15,681 bases of DNA from CAZRHR01 sp964599915. GTDB taxonomy: Bacteria; Bacteroidota; Bacteroidia; CAIKAF01. The position numbers were made by a program, and so were the translations under genes. Shown piece after piece: positions 1-7,804 of this stretch. Within the stretch, counting starts at the first letter, position 1. Each line of letters begins with the position of its first letter. The stretch lies in the NCBI GenBank assembly GCA_964599915.1, contig CAZRHR010000063.1, positions 1-15,681 of the forward strand, written 5' to 3'. Under the pieces are notes generated by a model. The model was given only the letters and a program-made list of their open reading frames with translations, was not told the DNA's origin and searched no databases.

Positions 1-188
1 TCAGATACTTAGAAATCCAAAAACACACATTCTGATTTTTATCGGACAACAATGTAAAAAAAACAAAAAGATAAAAAAATGCGTTAGGTACTAGTAGGTT
101 TGTCTTTCTTGAGGTTTTGTTGATCCCTTTTGATATTTGGTAACTTTACTTTGAAGGTTGGTTTTCATGTTTATCATCCTCATGCCCC
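1..188. other. AT-rich stretch with no supported gene
   Basis: This end of the window is AT-rich, with several A and T runs, and I see no gene I can defend. The minus strand has a 30-codon frame (183 down to 91) that starts just past the terminator of the neighbouring tRNA. It reads as a short basic, polar peptide, but it has no recognisable family and no clear promoter, so it is not called. The stretch probably includes the upstream region of a gene beyond the left edge. Confidence 0.5.
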
Positions 189-222
189 AAAAAAAAGAGG
201 ACTACCTTTTAGATAGTCCTCT
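189..222 (-). terminator. Rho-independent terminator of the CAU tRNA
   Basis: Read on the minus strand there is a perfect 9-bp stem, AGAGGACTA (pairing 222-214 with 204-196), a 9-nt loop, and then a run of eight T (196-189). It begins 8 nt after the 3' end of the tRNA gene, so it should end the tRNA transcript. Confidence 0.85.
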
Positions 223-229
223 CTACGGG

Positions 230-303
230 TGGGCCCTGTTGGGCTTGAACCAACGACCCTCTGATTATGAGTCAGATGCTCTGACCAGCTGAGCTAAGAG
301 CCC
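230..303 (-). tRNA. tRNA with CAU anticodon (Ile2 or elongator Met)
   Basis: A complete 74-nt cloverleaf reads on the minus strand. The acceptor stem GGGCTCT pairs with AGGGCCC (one T-G wobble), followed by discriminator A. The D arm is TTAGCTCAG-type, the anticodon loop is CTCATAA with anticodon CAT, and the T arm contains GGTTCAAGC. The CCA tail is not encoded, since the next bases are CCC. A CAT anticodon fits elongator Met, initiator Met or the lysidine-modified Ile2 tRNA. The paired first acceptor base argues against initiator. The T arm and 3' acceptor strand resemble E. coli Ile2 more than elongator Met as I remember them, so Ile2 is my slight preference. Confidence 0.93.
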
Positions 304-315
304 GTTACGGGAGCG

Positions 316-323
316 CAAATATA
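316..323 (-). promoter_or_regulatory. -7 promoter element (TATATTTG) of the CAU tRNA
   Basis: On the minus strand TATATTTG matches the Bacteroidota -7 box TAnnTTTG exactly and lies 12 nt upstream of the tRNA 5' end. No clear TTG -33 box is visible at the expected distance. The extended 11-mer TGCTATATTTG recurs upstream of the rhomboid gene at 4580-4590. Confidence 0.6.
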
Positions 324-518
324 GCACTTTCCATTTATTTTCCGGAGTTACTCTTGTATCTCTTTGCCAAAACTATTCTACCCCTTCTTTATTCGTGGGG
401 TGCCCTCCTATGTCTTATTTGCAATCCCTGATAAGAATCATTTTCCCATCTGACTTTCCTCATATTATAAAGATGATAAGTTGCGGACCTTTGTCTCATA
501 CCAAAACAATCTATCCTC

Positions 519-938
519 ATGAAAAAGCGCGTTCCTGTTTCTGAAATCATGACCAAAAATGTGGTTAGCGTAGCCGAACAAGCCCCCTTAAGAGAGGTGC
601 TTTCCTTAATGAACCATAATAAATTTCGCCACGTACCAGTAATGCAAGGCCAGCAACTATCGGGTATTGTGAGCCGCACAGATTTGAATCGACTTACCTT
701 CTCTTCTTTATTTACAGACCAAGAGTCTGCCGATGAAGCGGTGTTGGACATGCTCAACTTATCTCAAGTAATGACCAATAAGCCCCGCACTGTAAAGCCG
801 GAAGATAGCATTCGTGAGGTGGCTGAAATCCTGGCTAAAGAGGAGTTTCATGCCTTGCCTGTAGTTGATGATCAGGGGAAACTTTCCGGCATTGTAACCA
901 CTACGGATGTTATTCAATACTTATTGGAACAATATTGA
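519..938 (+). CDS. CBS-domain pair protein
   Basis: This 139-residue soluble protein consists of two CBS domains, about residues 10-60 and 83-136. Each opens with a 'ImT.n..sV...' type strand (SEIMTKNVVSV and SQVMTNKPRTV) and closes with the characteristic 'lsGIVs.tDl' turn (QLSGIVSRTDL and KLSGIVTTTDV). Paired CBS domains form a Bateman module that usually binds adenine nucleotides such as AMP, ATP or SAM and senses energy state. No catalytic or membrane domain is attached, so its target cannot be read from the sequence. Stand-alone CBS pairs are common in Bacteroidota. It lies alone, divergent from the tRNA and convergent with the E1 gene, with its own terminator downstream. I chose the first ATG because the CBS fold starts soon after it. 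Family certain, ligand and role unknown. Confidence 0.9.
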   Translation: MKKRVPVSEIMTKNVVSVAEQAPLREVLSLMNHNKFRHVPVMQGQQLSGIVSRTDLNRLTFSSLFTDQESADEAVLDMLNLSQVMTNKPRTVKPEDSIREVAEILAKEEFHALPVVDDQGKLSGIVTTTDVIQYLLEQY

Positions 939-1038
939 TTTAGGGTTCAAACACAACCTCAGTTTTCCTACGGGTTCTTTAAAGGAAAATAACTAATAAG
1001 TTGACGCGCCTCCCAGGTGCGATCGGGTTGTGTATCGA

Positions 1039-1076
1039 AAAGCCGGCGTGTCCATGACTTGCCGGCTTTATTTTTT
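1039..1076 (+). terminator. Rho-independent terminator after the CBS gene
   Basis: The 9-bp GC-rich stem AAAGCCGGC (1039-1047) pairs with GCCGGCTTT (1061-1069) across a 13-nt loop and is followed by ATTTTTT. It lies between two convergent genes. Read on the minus strand it has only a short T tract, so it may also end E1 transcription, less surely. A weaker AT-rich hairpin (TTTTCCT 963-969 with AGGAAAA 983-989) lies between the CBS stop codon and this terminator. Confidence 0.85.
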
Positions 1077-1097
1077 CTCTGTGATTTAATGCTGTGC

Positions 1098-3074
1098 TTA
1101 AAATGCCAATAACCTTTGTATGGCCTGCTCCAATTTGGAGGATGCCAAAAACTGCTTTTCTAAGCCAATAGCAAAAGGAACTGGCGTGTCTAAAGAGGCG
1201 CAACGCATCACCGGGGCATCTAACCACTGAAAACATCTTTCTTGAATCCGAGTGGCGATTTCTGCACCAATGCCTCCGGTGAGGGTGTCTTCGTGGAGCA
1301 CCAGCACTTTTCCTGTCCGCTGCACAGAAGCAAAAATGCTATCCCAATCCATCGGTTGCAATGTTCTCAAATCCAAAATATCTAGGCTGAGTTCCGGATG
1401 GCTTTCTGCAAAAGCTAAAGCCCAATGCACCCCCATGCCATAGGTAATAATGGAAAGCGCTTCTCCCATTTGAAGTTGGGCGGCTTTGCCAGGTTCTAAA
1501 TTATAATAACCTTCTGGAACAGGCTGTGAAATAGCTCTGTACAAGGCTTTGTGTTCGAAGAACATGACCGGGTTGGGGTCTTCAATGGCCGAAATTAGCA
1601 AGCCTTTTGCATCTGCTGGGAAAGCCGGGTAAAAGATTTTTAAACCGGGTACATGATAAAACCAGGCTTCATTACTTTGGCTATGAAACGGTCCGGCTCC
1701 AACACCGGCGCCCGTGGGCATGCGCACCACTACATCTGCATTTTGCCCCCAACGCCAGTAGATTTTGGCTAAATTATTTACAATGGGGTTAAAACCGGAG
1801 GAAACAAAGTCTGCAAACTGCATTTCCACCACCGCTTTCATGCCTTTGACAGATAAACCTAATCCGGTCCCAATAATCGCCGATTCGCATAATGGGGTAT
1901 TGCGAATGCGCGCTGAACCAAACAGGTCAATAAATCCTTCTGTTACCTTGAAAACGCCTCCATAGGCTCCAATGTCTTGTCCCATGACCACCAATTCCGG
2001 AAACCGGTGTAAGGCTTCCTTTAAGCCATTTGAAACGGCATCTACAAAACGTAAATCGCGTGTTTGGGTGCTTGGAGGATGAGCGATGAAACGATGTGGG
2101 GCATAGACGTCTTTTAATTCTTCTTCTTCATTTGGAGTGATTTCAGGCTCTGCAAATACCGTAGCTACGCCCTCTTCAATCCATTGTTTCAATTCCTCCT
2201 TCATCTGCTGGATGTGGGCCTCATTCAGGACGCCTTCTTCCAACAAAAAGCGTTCATAATTTGAAATGGGGTCTTTTTCTGCCCAGCTAGTAAACAATTC
2301 CTGCGGCACATATTTGGTGCCGGAGGCTTCTTCGTGGCCACGCATCCGGAAGGTAATACATTCCAATAGGACGGGATGCGGGTTGACCCGGATTTCCTCA
2401 GCCAATTGAAGCACTGTTCGGTAAACTTCTAAAATGTTGTTTCCATCTATGGTCAGTGCCCTCATGCCATATCCTGGACCTTTGTCGGCCATGTTTTTAC
2501 AACGAAACTGCTCATTGGATGGGGTAGAAAGACCATAGCCATTGGATTCTATGCAAAAAATCACAGGTAAATCCCATACTGCGGCGGTGTTCAAAGATTC
2601 ATGGAAATCTCCTTCTGAGGTTCCTCCGTCACCAGAAATGACTAAAGTGGCTTTTTTCTCTTTTTTGAGCACATTAGCAAGGGCAATGCCATCGGCTACG
2701 GCCAGTTGGGGGCCAAGGTGGGATATCATACCCACAATATGGTACTCATTGGTACCAAAGTGGAAAGAGCGCTCTCTACCTTTGCTAAATCCATTTTGTT
2801 TGCCTTGCCATTGGGAGAAAAGTCGATCAAAAGGAACGTTTCTTGCGGTAAACATGCCTAGGTTGCGGTGCATGGGCAAGAGGTATTCATCTTGTTCTAG
2901 CGCACAGGTGGCACCCACAGAAATGGCTTCTTGTCCAATCCCTGAAAACCATTTAGAAATGCGCCCCTGACGCAATAATACCAACATTTTTTCCTCAATC
3001 ATTCTGGGCTTGAGGAGTTCCCGATAGAGATGTATGAGCAGGTCGTCTGAAAGACCGGTACGGTTAAATTTCAT
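1098..3074 (-). CDS. Fused 2-oxoacid dehydrogenase E1, alpha and beta subunits
   Basis: This 658-residue thiamine-diphosphate enzyme joins the E1 alpha and E1 beta chains of a 2-oxoacid dehydrogenase complex in one polypeptide. E1 decarboxylates the 2-oxoacid and passes the acyl group to the lipoyl domain of E2. The alpha half (about 1-325) has the ThDP/Mg motif GDGGTSEGD (148-156) closing at N178. The beta half (about 340-658) has MGQDIGAYGGVF (364-375), CESAIIGTGLG (396-406) whose E397 is the likely cofactor-activating glutamate, and FHSQ (463-466). The length fits fused Bacteroidota E1 proteins. They are usually annotated as branched-chain 2-oxoacid (2-oxoisovalerate) or pyruvate dehydrogenase E1, and the sequence alone does not fix the substrate. 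No E2 or E3 gene lies in the window. It is the last gene of the rhomboid-aminotransferase-E1 unit, 22 nt after the aminotransferase. Confidence 0.93.
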   Translation of the reverse strand: MKFNRTGLSDDLLIHLYRELLKPRMIEEKMLVLLRQGRISKWFSGIGQEAISVGATCALEQDEYLLPMHRNLGMFTARNVPFDRLFSQWQGKQNGFSKGRERSFHFGTNEYHIVGMISHLGPQLAVADGIALANVLKKEKKATLVISGDGGTSEGDFHESLNTAAVWDLPVIFCIESNGYGLSTPSNEQFRCKNMADKGPGYGMRALTIDGNNILEVYRTVLQLAEEIRVNPHPVLLECITFRMRGHEEASGTKYVPQELFTSWAEKDPISNYERFLLEEGVLNEAHIQQMKEELKQWIEEGVATVFAEPEITPNEEEELKDVYAPHRFIAHPPSTQTRDLRFVDAVSNGLKEALHRFPELVVMGQDIGAYGGVFKVTEGFIDLFGSARIRNTPLCESAIIGTGLGLSVKGMKAVVEMQFADFVSSGFNPIVNNLAKIYWRWGQNADVVVRMPTGAGVGAGPFHSQSNEAWFYHVPGLKIFYPAFPADAKGLLISAIEDPNPVMFFEHKALYRAISQPVPEGYYNLEPGKAAQLQMGEALSIITYGMGVHWALAFAESHPELSLDILDLRTLQPMDWDSIFASVQRTGKVLVLHEDTLTGGIGAEIATRIQERCFQWLDAPVMRCASLDTPVPFAIGLEKQFLASSKLEQAIQRLLAF

Positions 3075-3091
3075 GGGCTTACTTTGCGATG

Positions 3092-3099
3092 CAAACTTA
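3092..3099 (-). promoter_or_regulatory. Possible internal -7 element (TAAGTTTG) before E1
   Basis: On the minus strand TAAGTTTG matches TAnnTTTG and lies 17 nt before the E1 start codon, a spacing like other promoters in this window. It overlaps the aminotransferase stop codon (TAA), and no TTG -33 box is seen, so it could be coincidental. If active, it would let E1 be transcribed apart from the upstream genes. Confidence 0.3.
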
Positions 3100-3939
3100 C
3101 ATGGTTTTGGCGTCTATGCCGTCCTTATAAAGCAATTTCCGGAAAGTTTCTTGAGGGCCGGGGTCCAAAAGCCTGCCTTGCCAATGCTTAAGTGGTCGAA
3201 TTCCATAACTGGTGTTGGTCAGCCAGCAACTTTTTGCATGGTGTAAAGTGGACATAGATACATTGGTTTCTTTTATGTTGAAACCCATTTTATGGAAAAG
3301 CTGCATGAGTCGCGCCCTTGTAATACCTGAAATGCAGCCGGAGTCTAAAGTTGGGGTTAGCCATAATCCCTCGTGGGTTTCAATGAACACGTTGGCACTG
3401 GGTGTTTCAATAATATGTTGTGCATCCCTAACCAATAGCGCTTCTTCGCCTTTGGGATATCCAAAAGCTGCTTTACTATACATTTGAGAAGGGTATTTTC
3501 CTTTCAAAGGAAAAGGTGGTGCCGGCAAAAATACAGGATGTAATTGGCTGCAATACATCAATTGGTCGAATTTAGGATTCACGGCGTCTCGAAGGTGCAG
3601 CATCCACAGACAGTCGCCAGAAATTGAAGGATAGGTTCCTTCACCTGCACGCCAGCAGGTAATTCGTAGCGTATGGGCCTTGTTGGGTAAGTGTTGGTTC
3701 CCCCAATTGGGGTGAAAAATGGGATGTAAATCTTCCGGGAAGGTTAAATGCAGGGATGTAAGCGCGCTAAGAAGTCTCGCTTTATGGTGCTCCGCCCAAA
3801 GGATGTGATGGCCATCATAATGAAGGGTCTCAAAGGCTCCGTCGTTCAGTGCCCAGAGCCGATACAGGGAGGCCGCACTAATATCCTTTCCCTGCACCCA
3901 CTTACCGTCAAAGAAAACAGGTGATGAAGCAAAATGCAT
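3097..3939 (-). CDS. Class IV aminotransferase, PabC/BCAT fold
   Basis: This 280-residue PLP enzyme belongs to the fold-type IV family, which includes branched-chain aminotransferase, D-amino acid transaminase and 4-amino-4-deoxychorismate lyase (PabC). Visible family marks are NDGAFETL (32-39), the PLP-phosphate region after EALLVRD (166-172) with E178 in IIETPSANVF, the C-terminal GCISGITR (201-208), and TNTSYGIRPL (241-250). K146 in PLKGKYP is the likely Schiff-base lysine, because it lies 20 residues before the EALL motif, as in E. coli PabC; K148 is the alternative. The FET motif leans towards PabC (folate synthesis), while the downstream E1 gene leans towards branched-chain amino acid breakdown. 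I cannot choose between them. It begins 9 nt after the rhomboid gene and ends 22 nt before E1. Confidence 0.87.
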   Translation of the reverse strand: MHFASSPVFFDGKWVQGKDISAASLYRLWALNDGAFETLHYDGHHILWAEHHKARLLSALTSLHLTFPEDLHPIFHPNWGNQHLPNKAHTLRITCWRAGEGTYPSISGDCLWMLHLRDAVNPKFDQLMYCSQLHPVFLPAPPFPLKGKYPSQMYSKAAFGYPKGEEALLVRDAQHIIETPSANVFIETHEGLWLTPTLDSGCISGITRARLMQLFHKMGFNIKETNVSMSTLHHAKSCWLTNTSYGIRPLKHWQGRLLDPGPQETFRKLLYKDGIDAKTM

Positions 3940-3948
3940 GGGCTAAAA

Positions 3949-4560
3949 TTAATGAAAGGCTTCCATCAAATGATCCCAAAGTTCAGGGAAAATACCAAGG
4001 GTAAATAAATACCCCCAAACTGCGCCGAACAAATGAGCATCATGCCCTATGGTATCCTGTTTTTTTCTGCTCATGGCAAGGGAATAGACCAAAAATGCTA
4101 TGCCAAGCCAAATGCCAGGAATGGAAATAGGGTAAAATAGTTCTATGGTAAAAGCCTGTTGAGGACGGATAGCGATGTACGCAAAAACAATGGCACTTAC
4201 CGCTCCAGAAGCCCCCACGGCCCTATAATCCGCTTCGTTTTTGTTTTTGATGCCTCGGTAAATTACAGCAGCTGGAATGGCAGATATGTATAACAGAAGA
4301 TACAAAAAAGAATGTGGACTATGGGATTGAAAAAATGCCTCGACCTCTCTGCCAAAAAGCAGCAGAATAAAAGCATTCAGCAAGAGATGAAATACGTTTT
4401 GATGAATCAGGGCATGGGTAAAAATACGCCAAAATTCCCCCTTTTTTACCACCAGCGTTGGTGAGAAAGTAAACAACTCAAAGACCCTACTCGAGCTCAA
4501 CCCAATAATGGAAAACAAGAGGGTCAATATAAAAATGACATCTGTAACTGCGAAAGTCAA
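3949..4560 (-). CDS. Rhomboid family intramembrane serine protease
   Basis: This 203-residue multi-pass membrane protein carries the rhomboid signature. The N-terminal part has WRIFTHALIHQNVFHLLLN (44-62) with the conserved His and Asn positions H53, H58 and N62. The catalytic serine is S118 in GASG (116-119), and the catalytic histidine is H176 in AHLFGAVWG (175-183), the usual AHxxG form. About six hydrophobic segments are visible. Rhomboids cleave membrane proteins within or near the bilayer; the substrate is unknown. The start codon must be unusual: TTG at 4560 is the first standard start after an in-frame TAG two codons upstream, and no ATG occurs until residue 163. A TATATTTG promoter box lies 19 nt before that TTG. 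It is the first gene of the unit that continues with the aminotransferase and E1. Confidence 0.93.
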   Translation of the reverse strand: MTFAVTDVIFILTLLFSIIGLSSSRVFELFTFSPTLVVKKGEFWRIFTHALIHQNVFHLLLNAFILLLFGREVEAFFQSHSPHSFLYLLLYISAIPAAVIYRGIKNKNEADYRAVGASGAVSAIVFAYIAIRPQQAFTIELFYPISIPGIWLGIAFLVYSLAMSRKKQDTIGHDAHLFGAVWGYLFTLGIFPELWDHLMEAFH

Positions 4561-4579
4561 TATAAACTAGGTTGGTGCT

Positions 4580-4587
4580 CAAATATA
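4580..4587 (-). promoter_or_regulatory. -7 promoter element (TATATTTG) of the rhomboid-aminotransferase-E1 unit
   Basis: On the minus strand TATATTTG is an exact TAnnTTTG match, 19 nt before the TTG start of the rhomboid gene. A TTTTTG lies upstream with a 15-nt gap, shorter than the usual 17-23 nt, so the -33 box is uncertain. The same extended 11-mer (TGCTATATTTG) precedes the CAU tRNA. Confidence 0.6.
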
Positions 4588-4633
4588 GCAAAGTTTTTTA
4601 CTCAAAAAGGGTGTTATTTTTTTTCTGGAAGTC

Positions 4634-4665
4634 TTGCAATCGCCCACCCTTGCTTCATATCTTTA
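4634..4665 (+). promoter_or_regulatory. Predicted promoter of the comEC gene cluster
   Basis: TTG at 4634-4636 and TATCTTTA at 4658-4665 are separated by 21 nt. This fits the Bacteroidota pattern TTG-N(17-23)-TAnnTTTG with one mismatch in the last position. The comEC ATG follows 16 nt later. Together with the minus-strand box at 4580-4587, the region is a divergent promoter. Confidence 0.5.
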
Positions 4666-4681
4666 AACTGCTCCCCCCGAA

Positions 4682-6505
4682 ATGACTAAATATTATAGTG
4701 TAATGAAAGGGTGGACGGTTCCCATGTTTCAGGTTTTCCTCTGGTTATCTGTTGGTTTTATTTTTCCTGACCTATGGTTAAGCTGGTGGTTTGTGGTTTT
4801 ATGGGGATGTGTTCTCCTCCTGTTCAGGCATCGTTCTCTTATTTTTTCCTTGGGGTTGGGACTCGGGTTTGTTATGACCGGTGCACTACTGCATCATACG
4901 ATTCCACCTTTGCCCATGGCCTCGCCGCCATTTTTAGCAGAGGGTTTACTCAATTTAAAAGTATGTCAAAAGGAAAGTTCAAAAGGAAGCCGATGGATAG
5001 CAGAGGTGGTGTCAGGCAATCTTCGACCAGGAAAACAGGTGATGTTGTATTTGCCCTCTGGTATGGTACCCAAACCCACCTCTGGGGATGTCTGGGCCGT
5101 GCAAGGGAAAGCGACATTTCCTGCTCCGGTCCTTGGTCAAGGATTTCGGCCCGATCGTTGGCTTCATGAGCAGCAATGTGCATTTTCTTTTCGGGTAAAA
5201 GAACCATGTTACGCCGTGTGGAAGGGGCGAAACAAACCCGATGCCCGGAGTTATTGGAGACAATGGTGGCGTTCAAGCATGCAGCATCCTTGGTTAGACA
5301 GCTTGGATCAAGGCTTTTTACAAGCCCTCATGCTAGGCGATAAATCTGAACTTCCAGCTGAGGTACAAACACAATTTTCTAAAGGAGGTCTTTCACATAT
5401 ACTCGCAGTATCTGGGATGCACGTGGGATTGGTTTTTATTGTGGTAGCCTTTATGGTCAAGTTCTTACCTCCCCATAAGTTGTGGAGCCGTTGGATTAAG
5501 TTTGTCTTTCCGGTCGTCTTTGTTTGGGGATTCGTATGGCTTTCCGGCATGGGTGCCTCGGCTTTGCGTGCCGGGCTTATGTGTAGTTTGCTTCAATTGG
5601 GTTTGCTTTTTAATAGACCTGTCCAAGGTTTAAATATGTTGGGTTGGGCGGGTTGTTTGTTGGTGGCATTTGAACCTGCATTCTGGGCCACTCCTGGTTT
5701 TCAACTCTCATTTCTTGCGGTTTGGGGACTCTTGGTGTGGGTGAAACCCTTTTCTGTGATTTTACCCAAAGGACCCTTGAAAAAATGGGGGGCGGGTATT
5801 CCGGTGGCTTTGGCCGCTCAATGGGCGACTACGCCTATTTCAATATATTATTTCGGTCAATTTCCTTTATATTTTCTCTTCACCAACCTCTGTGCCGTAC
5901 CCTTAGTTACTGGGATTTTGTACTTGGCCATGGCTAGTATTACTTTAACCAAATTGGGCCTTACCCTTCCTTTTTTTTATCAAATCCTTCATTATGGCAT
6001 AAAGGGCCTCATGTGGGTGGCCACGTGGCCCGAATACTTGCCTGTAGGCGCAATTACAGGATTGGTTTTATCGCCCTTAGAAACTTTGGTGACCACGGCT
6101 TGTCTGCTTTATCTCTCCTGGAAAAAACACCTTTGGGCATGGATGAGTATGGCCTGGCTGTTTTGGGTTTCATCTTCTTTCTTTGAACCTAAAGTTTCCT
6201 CCTTTCCTATTTCTTTCGTGAGCCGCGGAAGGGAGGGCATAGAGATTCGGGCAGGAGACCAACGTTGGATGTTTTCGCATGAACCTGCCCTGGAGAAGTT
6301 TCCCCTTCCTATGAAGTTGTCCTTTGGGGGGAAATCCCTGATGTTAACTGGAAAATGGAATCCCAGCATCCATGCGACTGGCCTGGCTGTGATATGGCTT
6401 GGAGAAGTAGATTTTTTTCCTAATAACCATCATGGGTGGCTCTGTTTCAAAGATGGGGTATGGTTCTTTTTCCCACCGCCAAAAAACCATCCAGCCCCGA
6501 TGTAA
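4682..6505 (+). CDS. comEC: ComEC/Rec2 family DNA uptake channel (no beta-lactamase domain)
   Basis: This 607-residue polytopic membrane protein is predicted to carry single-stranded DNA across the inner membrane during natural transformation. It has an N-terminal pair of membrane segments (about 14-75), then a soluble DUF4131-like region (about 85-180). The core competence domain (about 205-480) contains ALMLGDKSELP (215-225) and the hallmark GLSHILAVSGMHVGL (236-250), then many hydrophobic helices. The C-terminal part (about 500-607) has no HxHxDH metal site, so the metallo-beta-lactamase domain of Bacillus and E. coli ComEC is missing. This shorter form is common in Bacteroidota. M8 and M15 are alternative starts. 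It has its own predicted promoter and is the first of six closely spaced plus-strand genes. Transformation itself is not shown by this gene alone. Confidence 0.93.
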   Translation: MTKYYSVMKGWTVPMFQVFLWLSVGFIFPDLWLSWWFVVLWGCVLLLFRHRSLIFSLGLGLGFVMTGALLHHTIPPLPMASPPFLAEGLLNLKVCQKESSKGSRWIAEVVSGNLRPGKQVMLYLPSGMVPKPTSGDVWAVQGKATFPAPVLGQGFRPDRWLHEQQCAFSFRVKEPCYAVWKGRNKPDARSYWRQWWRSSMQHPWLDSLDQGFLQALMLGDKSELPAEVQTQFSKGGLSHILAVSGMHVGLVFIVVAFMVKFLPPHKLWSRWIKFVFPVVFVWGFVWLSGMGASALRAGLMCSLLQLGLLFNRPVQGLNMLGWAGCLLVAFEPAFWATPGFQLSFLAVWGLLVWVKPFSVILPKGPLKKWGAGIPVALAAQWATTPISIYYFGQFPLYFLFTNLCAVPLVTGILYLAMASITLTKLGLTLPFFYQILHYGIKGLMWVATWPEYLPVGAITGLVLSPLETLVTTACLLYLSWKKHLWAWMSMAWLFWVSSSFFEPKVSSFPISFVSRGREGIEIRAGDQRWMFSHEPALEKFPLPMKLSFGGKSLMLTGKWNPSIHATGLAVIWLGEVDFFPNNHHGWLCFKDGVWFFFPPPKNHPAPM

Positions 6506-6544
6506 AAGACACGAATATTCAATACCTTCGTCCAAAGTATTCCT

Positions 6545-7795
6545 ATGCGACCCAAAATCTGGTTTACAGGATGGATGTGGGCTATGTTTTTGCCCCTTTT
6601 GGCTCAAACGACACAGGTTCAGTGGAGCACCTTCAGGCCTGAAAATTCCGGCTTGCCGGATGCGCTGGTTACTGATGTAAAGAGAGGGCCGGGAGATACG
6701 CTGTGGATTGGAACTGCAGCAGGGTTGGCTTGGTTAGTAGACTCTATTATTACCCCCGTTCAGGGAACAGGAAACTTCTTTGTGAAATCGATACGTTTCG
6801 ATAGCCAGGGAGGCTTATATCTAGCCACAGGGGGGGCAGGCTTACAAAAAAGAACCGCTTTTGGATTTGAGCGGATTGGTAATGCCGCGCTACAATTGAC
6901 AGACGCCTTTGTAAACGACGTGGCCTTTGATAATGATGGGCTATGGGTAGCCACCGAAACCCAAGGTCTGTTTCGCTTCGATGGGGTGAACTGGTTCCGT
7001 TTCGATGCCCAAACCACCCAGAACCAACTTCCTACGCAGAAAATTTCTCAAATCTATGCCGATGGCAATGGCAATCGGTGGTTGGCCACTGGAAATGCAG
7101 GCCTTTATAACTTTAAATCTGTATTTCCGCTATACTTTTTCAATGTAGATTCCGGCTTCCCTTCCAACCTTGTAACACGCATTTCACCCAAGGGAAACGA
7201 GCTTTGGGTCGGTTTCGGGGATAACCAACGAACAGATAATTTAGCCCAATTCACTCCTTCAACGTCACAATATCAGGTTTGGAGTCCTTTGAACAGCCAA
7301 GGACAAGTGTTTCGCCAGGTCAGTGCTATTTTACATCATTCCCAAGGAAAAACATACGTAGGCACCAATGCCATTGATGCCACAGGATTAACCCTGCTGG
7401 AAAATGGATTGGTTTCCCCATTTCCTGTGAGCCAAGGTGCTGAATTTGTGTCCTTTGTAAATTCTATTGCAGAGGCAGATACGGATAAAGTATATGTTGG
7501 ACACACCACAGGATTGAGCGTAAATCGCTTTATCCAAAGTTTATCTTTTGCCCCTTCTCAACAGCCGGAAGAAGCCTGTGTGTTGCCTTATCCCAATCCT
7601 TGTCAGCATGAATTATATTTGACCTTTCCAAATGGAATGGCGGAGCAATGGGCTATTGTAGATGGACAGGGACGGCTTGCCCTTCATGGTGTGGGGGATC
7701 GGGCTGAAGTGGAATCTTTACCGCCCGGTTTGTGGTGGATCAGGTTGGGCGCAGGACAACGAACCATTTGGTTTAGCATTATTAAAAAAGGATAG
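6545..7795 (+). CDS. Secreted seven-bladed beta-propeller protein with T9SS sorting domain
   Basis: This 416-residue protein has a signal peptide (1-21, ending LPLLAQ). It then has seven repeats of the two-component-regulator propeller (Reg_prop) type, each with a 'LWIGT..GL' core: about 52-64, 91-104, 132-145, 178-190, 219-236, 269-286 and 315-327. Seven such repeats would form a closed propeller. The last 70 residues match a type IX secretion C-terminal domain, beginning with YPNPCQHELYL (349-359) and ending in a basic SIIKKG. The protein is therefore probably exported across the outer membrane and attached to the cell surface or released. Reg_prop repeats usually sit in front of hybrid sensor kinases, but no kinase or membrane helix is present here. 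The ligand is unknown. It starts 39 nt after comEC and ends 9 nt before the lipid kinase gene. A weak TACCTTCG box lies at 6523-6530. Confidence 0.88.
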   Translation: MRPKIWFTGWMWAMFLPLLAQTTQVQWSTFRPENSGLPDALVTDVKRGPGDTLWIGTAAGLAWLVDSIITPVQGTGNFFVKSIRFDSQGGLYLATGGAGLQKRTAFGFERIGNAALQLTDAFVNDVAFDNDGLWVATETQGLFRFDGVNWFRFDAQTTQNQLPTQKISQIYADGNGNRWLATGNAGLYNFKSVFPLYFFNVDSGFPSNLVTRISPKGNELWVGFGDNQRTDNLAQFTPSTSQYQVWSPLNSQGQVFRQVSAILHHSQGKTYVGTNAIDATGLTLLENGLVSPFPVSQGAEFVSFVNSIAEADTDKVYVGHTTGLSVNRFIQSLSFAPSQQPEEACVLPYPNPCQHELYLTFPNGMAEQWAIVDGQGRLALHGVGDRAEVESLPPGLWWIRLGAGQRTIWFSIIKKG

Positions 7796-7804
7796 GTTCC
7801 AAGC

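Noticed and set aside
91..183. 30-codon minus-strand frame rich in Lys, Gln and Thr
   Set aside because: It starts just beyond a strong terminator, has no promoter of its own that I can see and no family resemblance; length is within chance for AT-rich DNA.
4774..5276. Overlapping frames on both strands inside comEC
   Set aside because: They lie within a well-supported membrane protein gene and show no recognisable domain.
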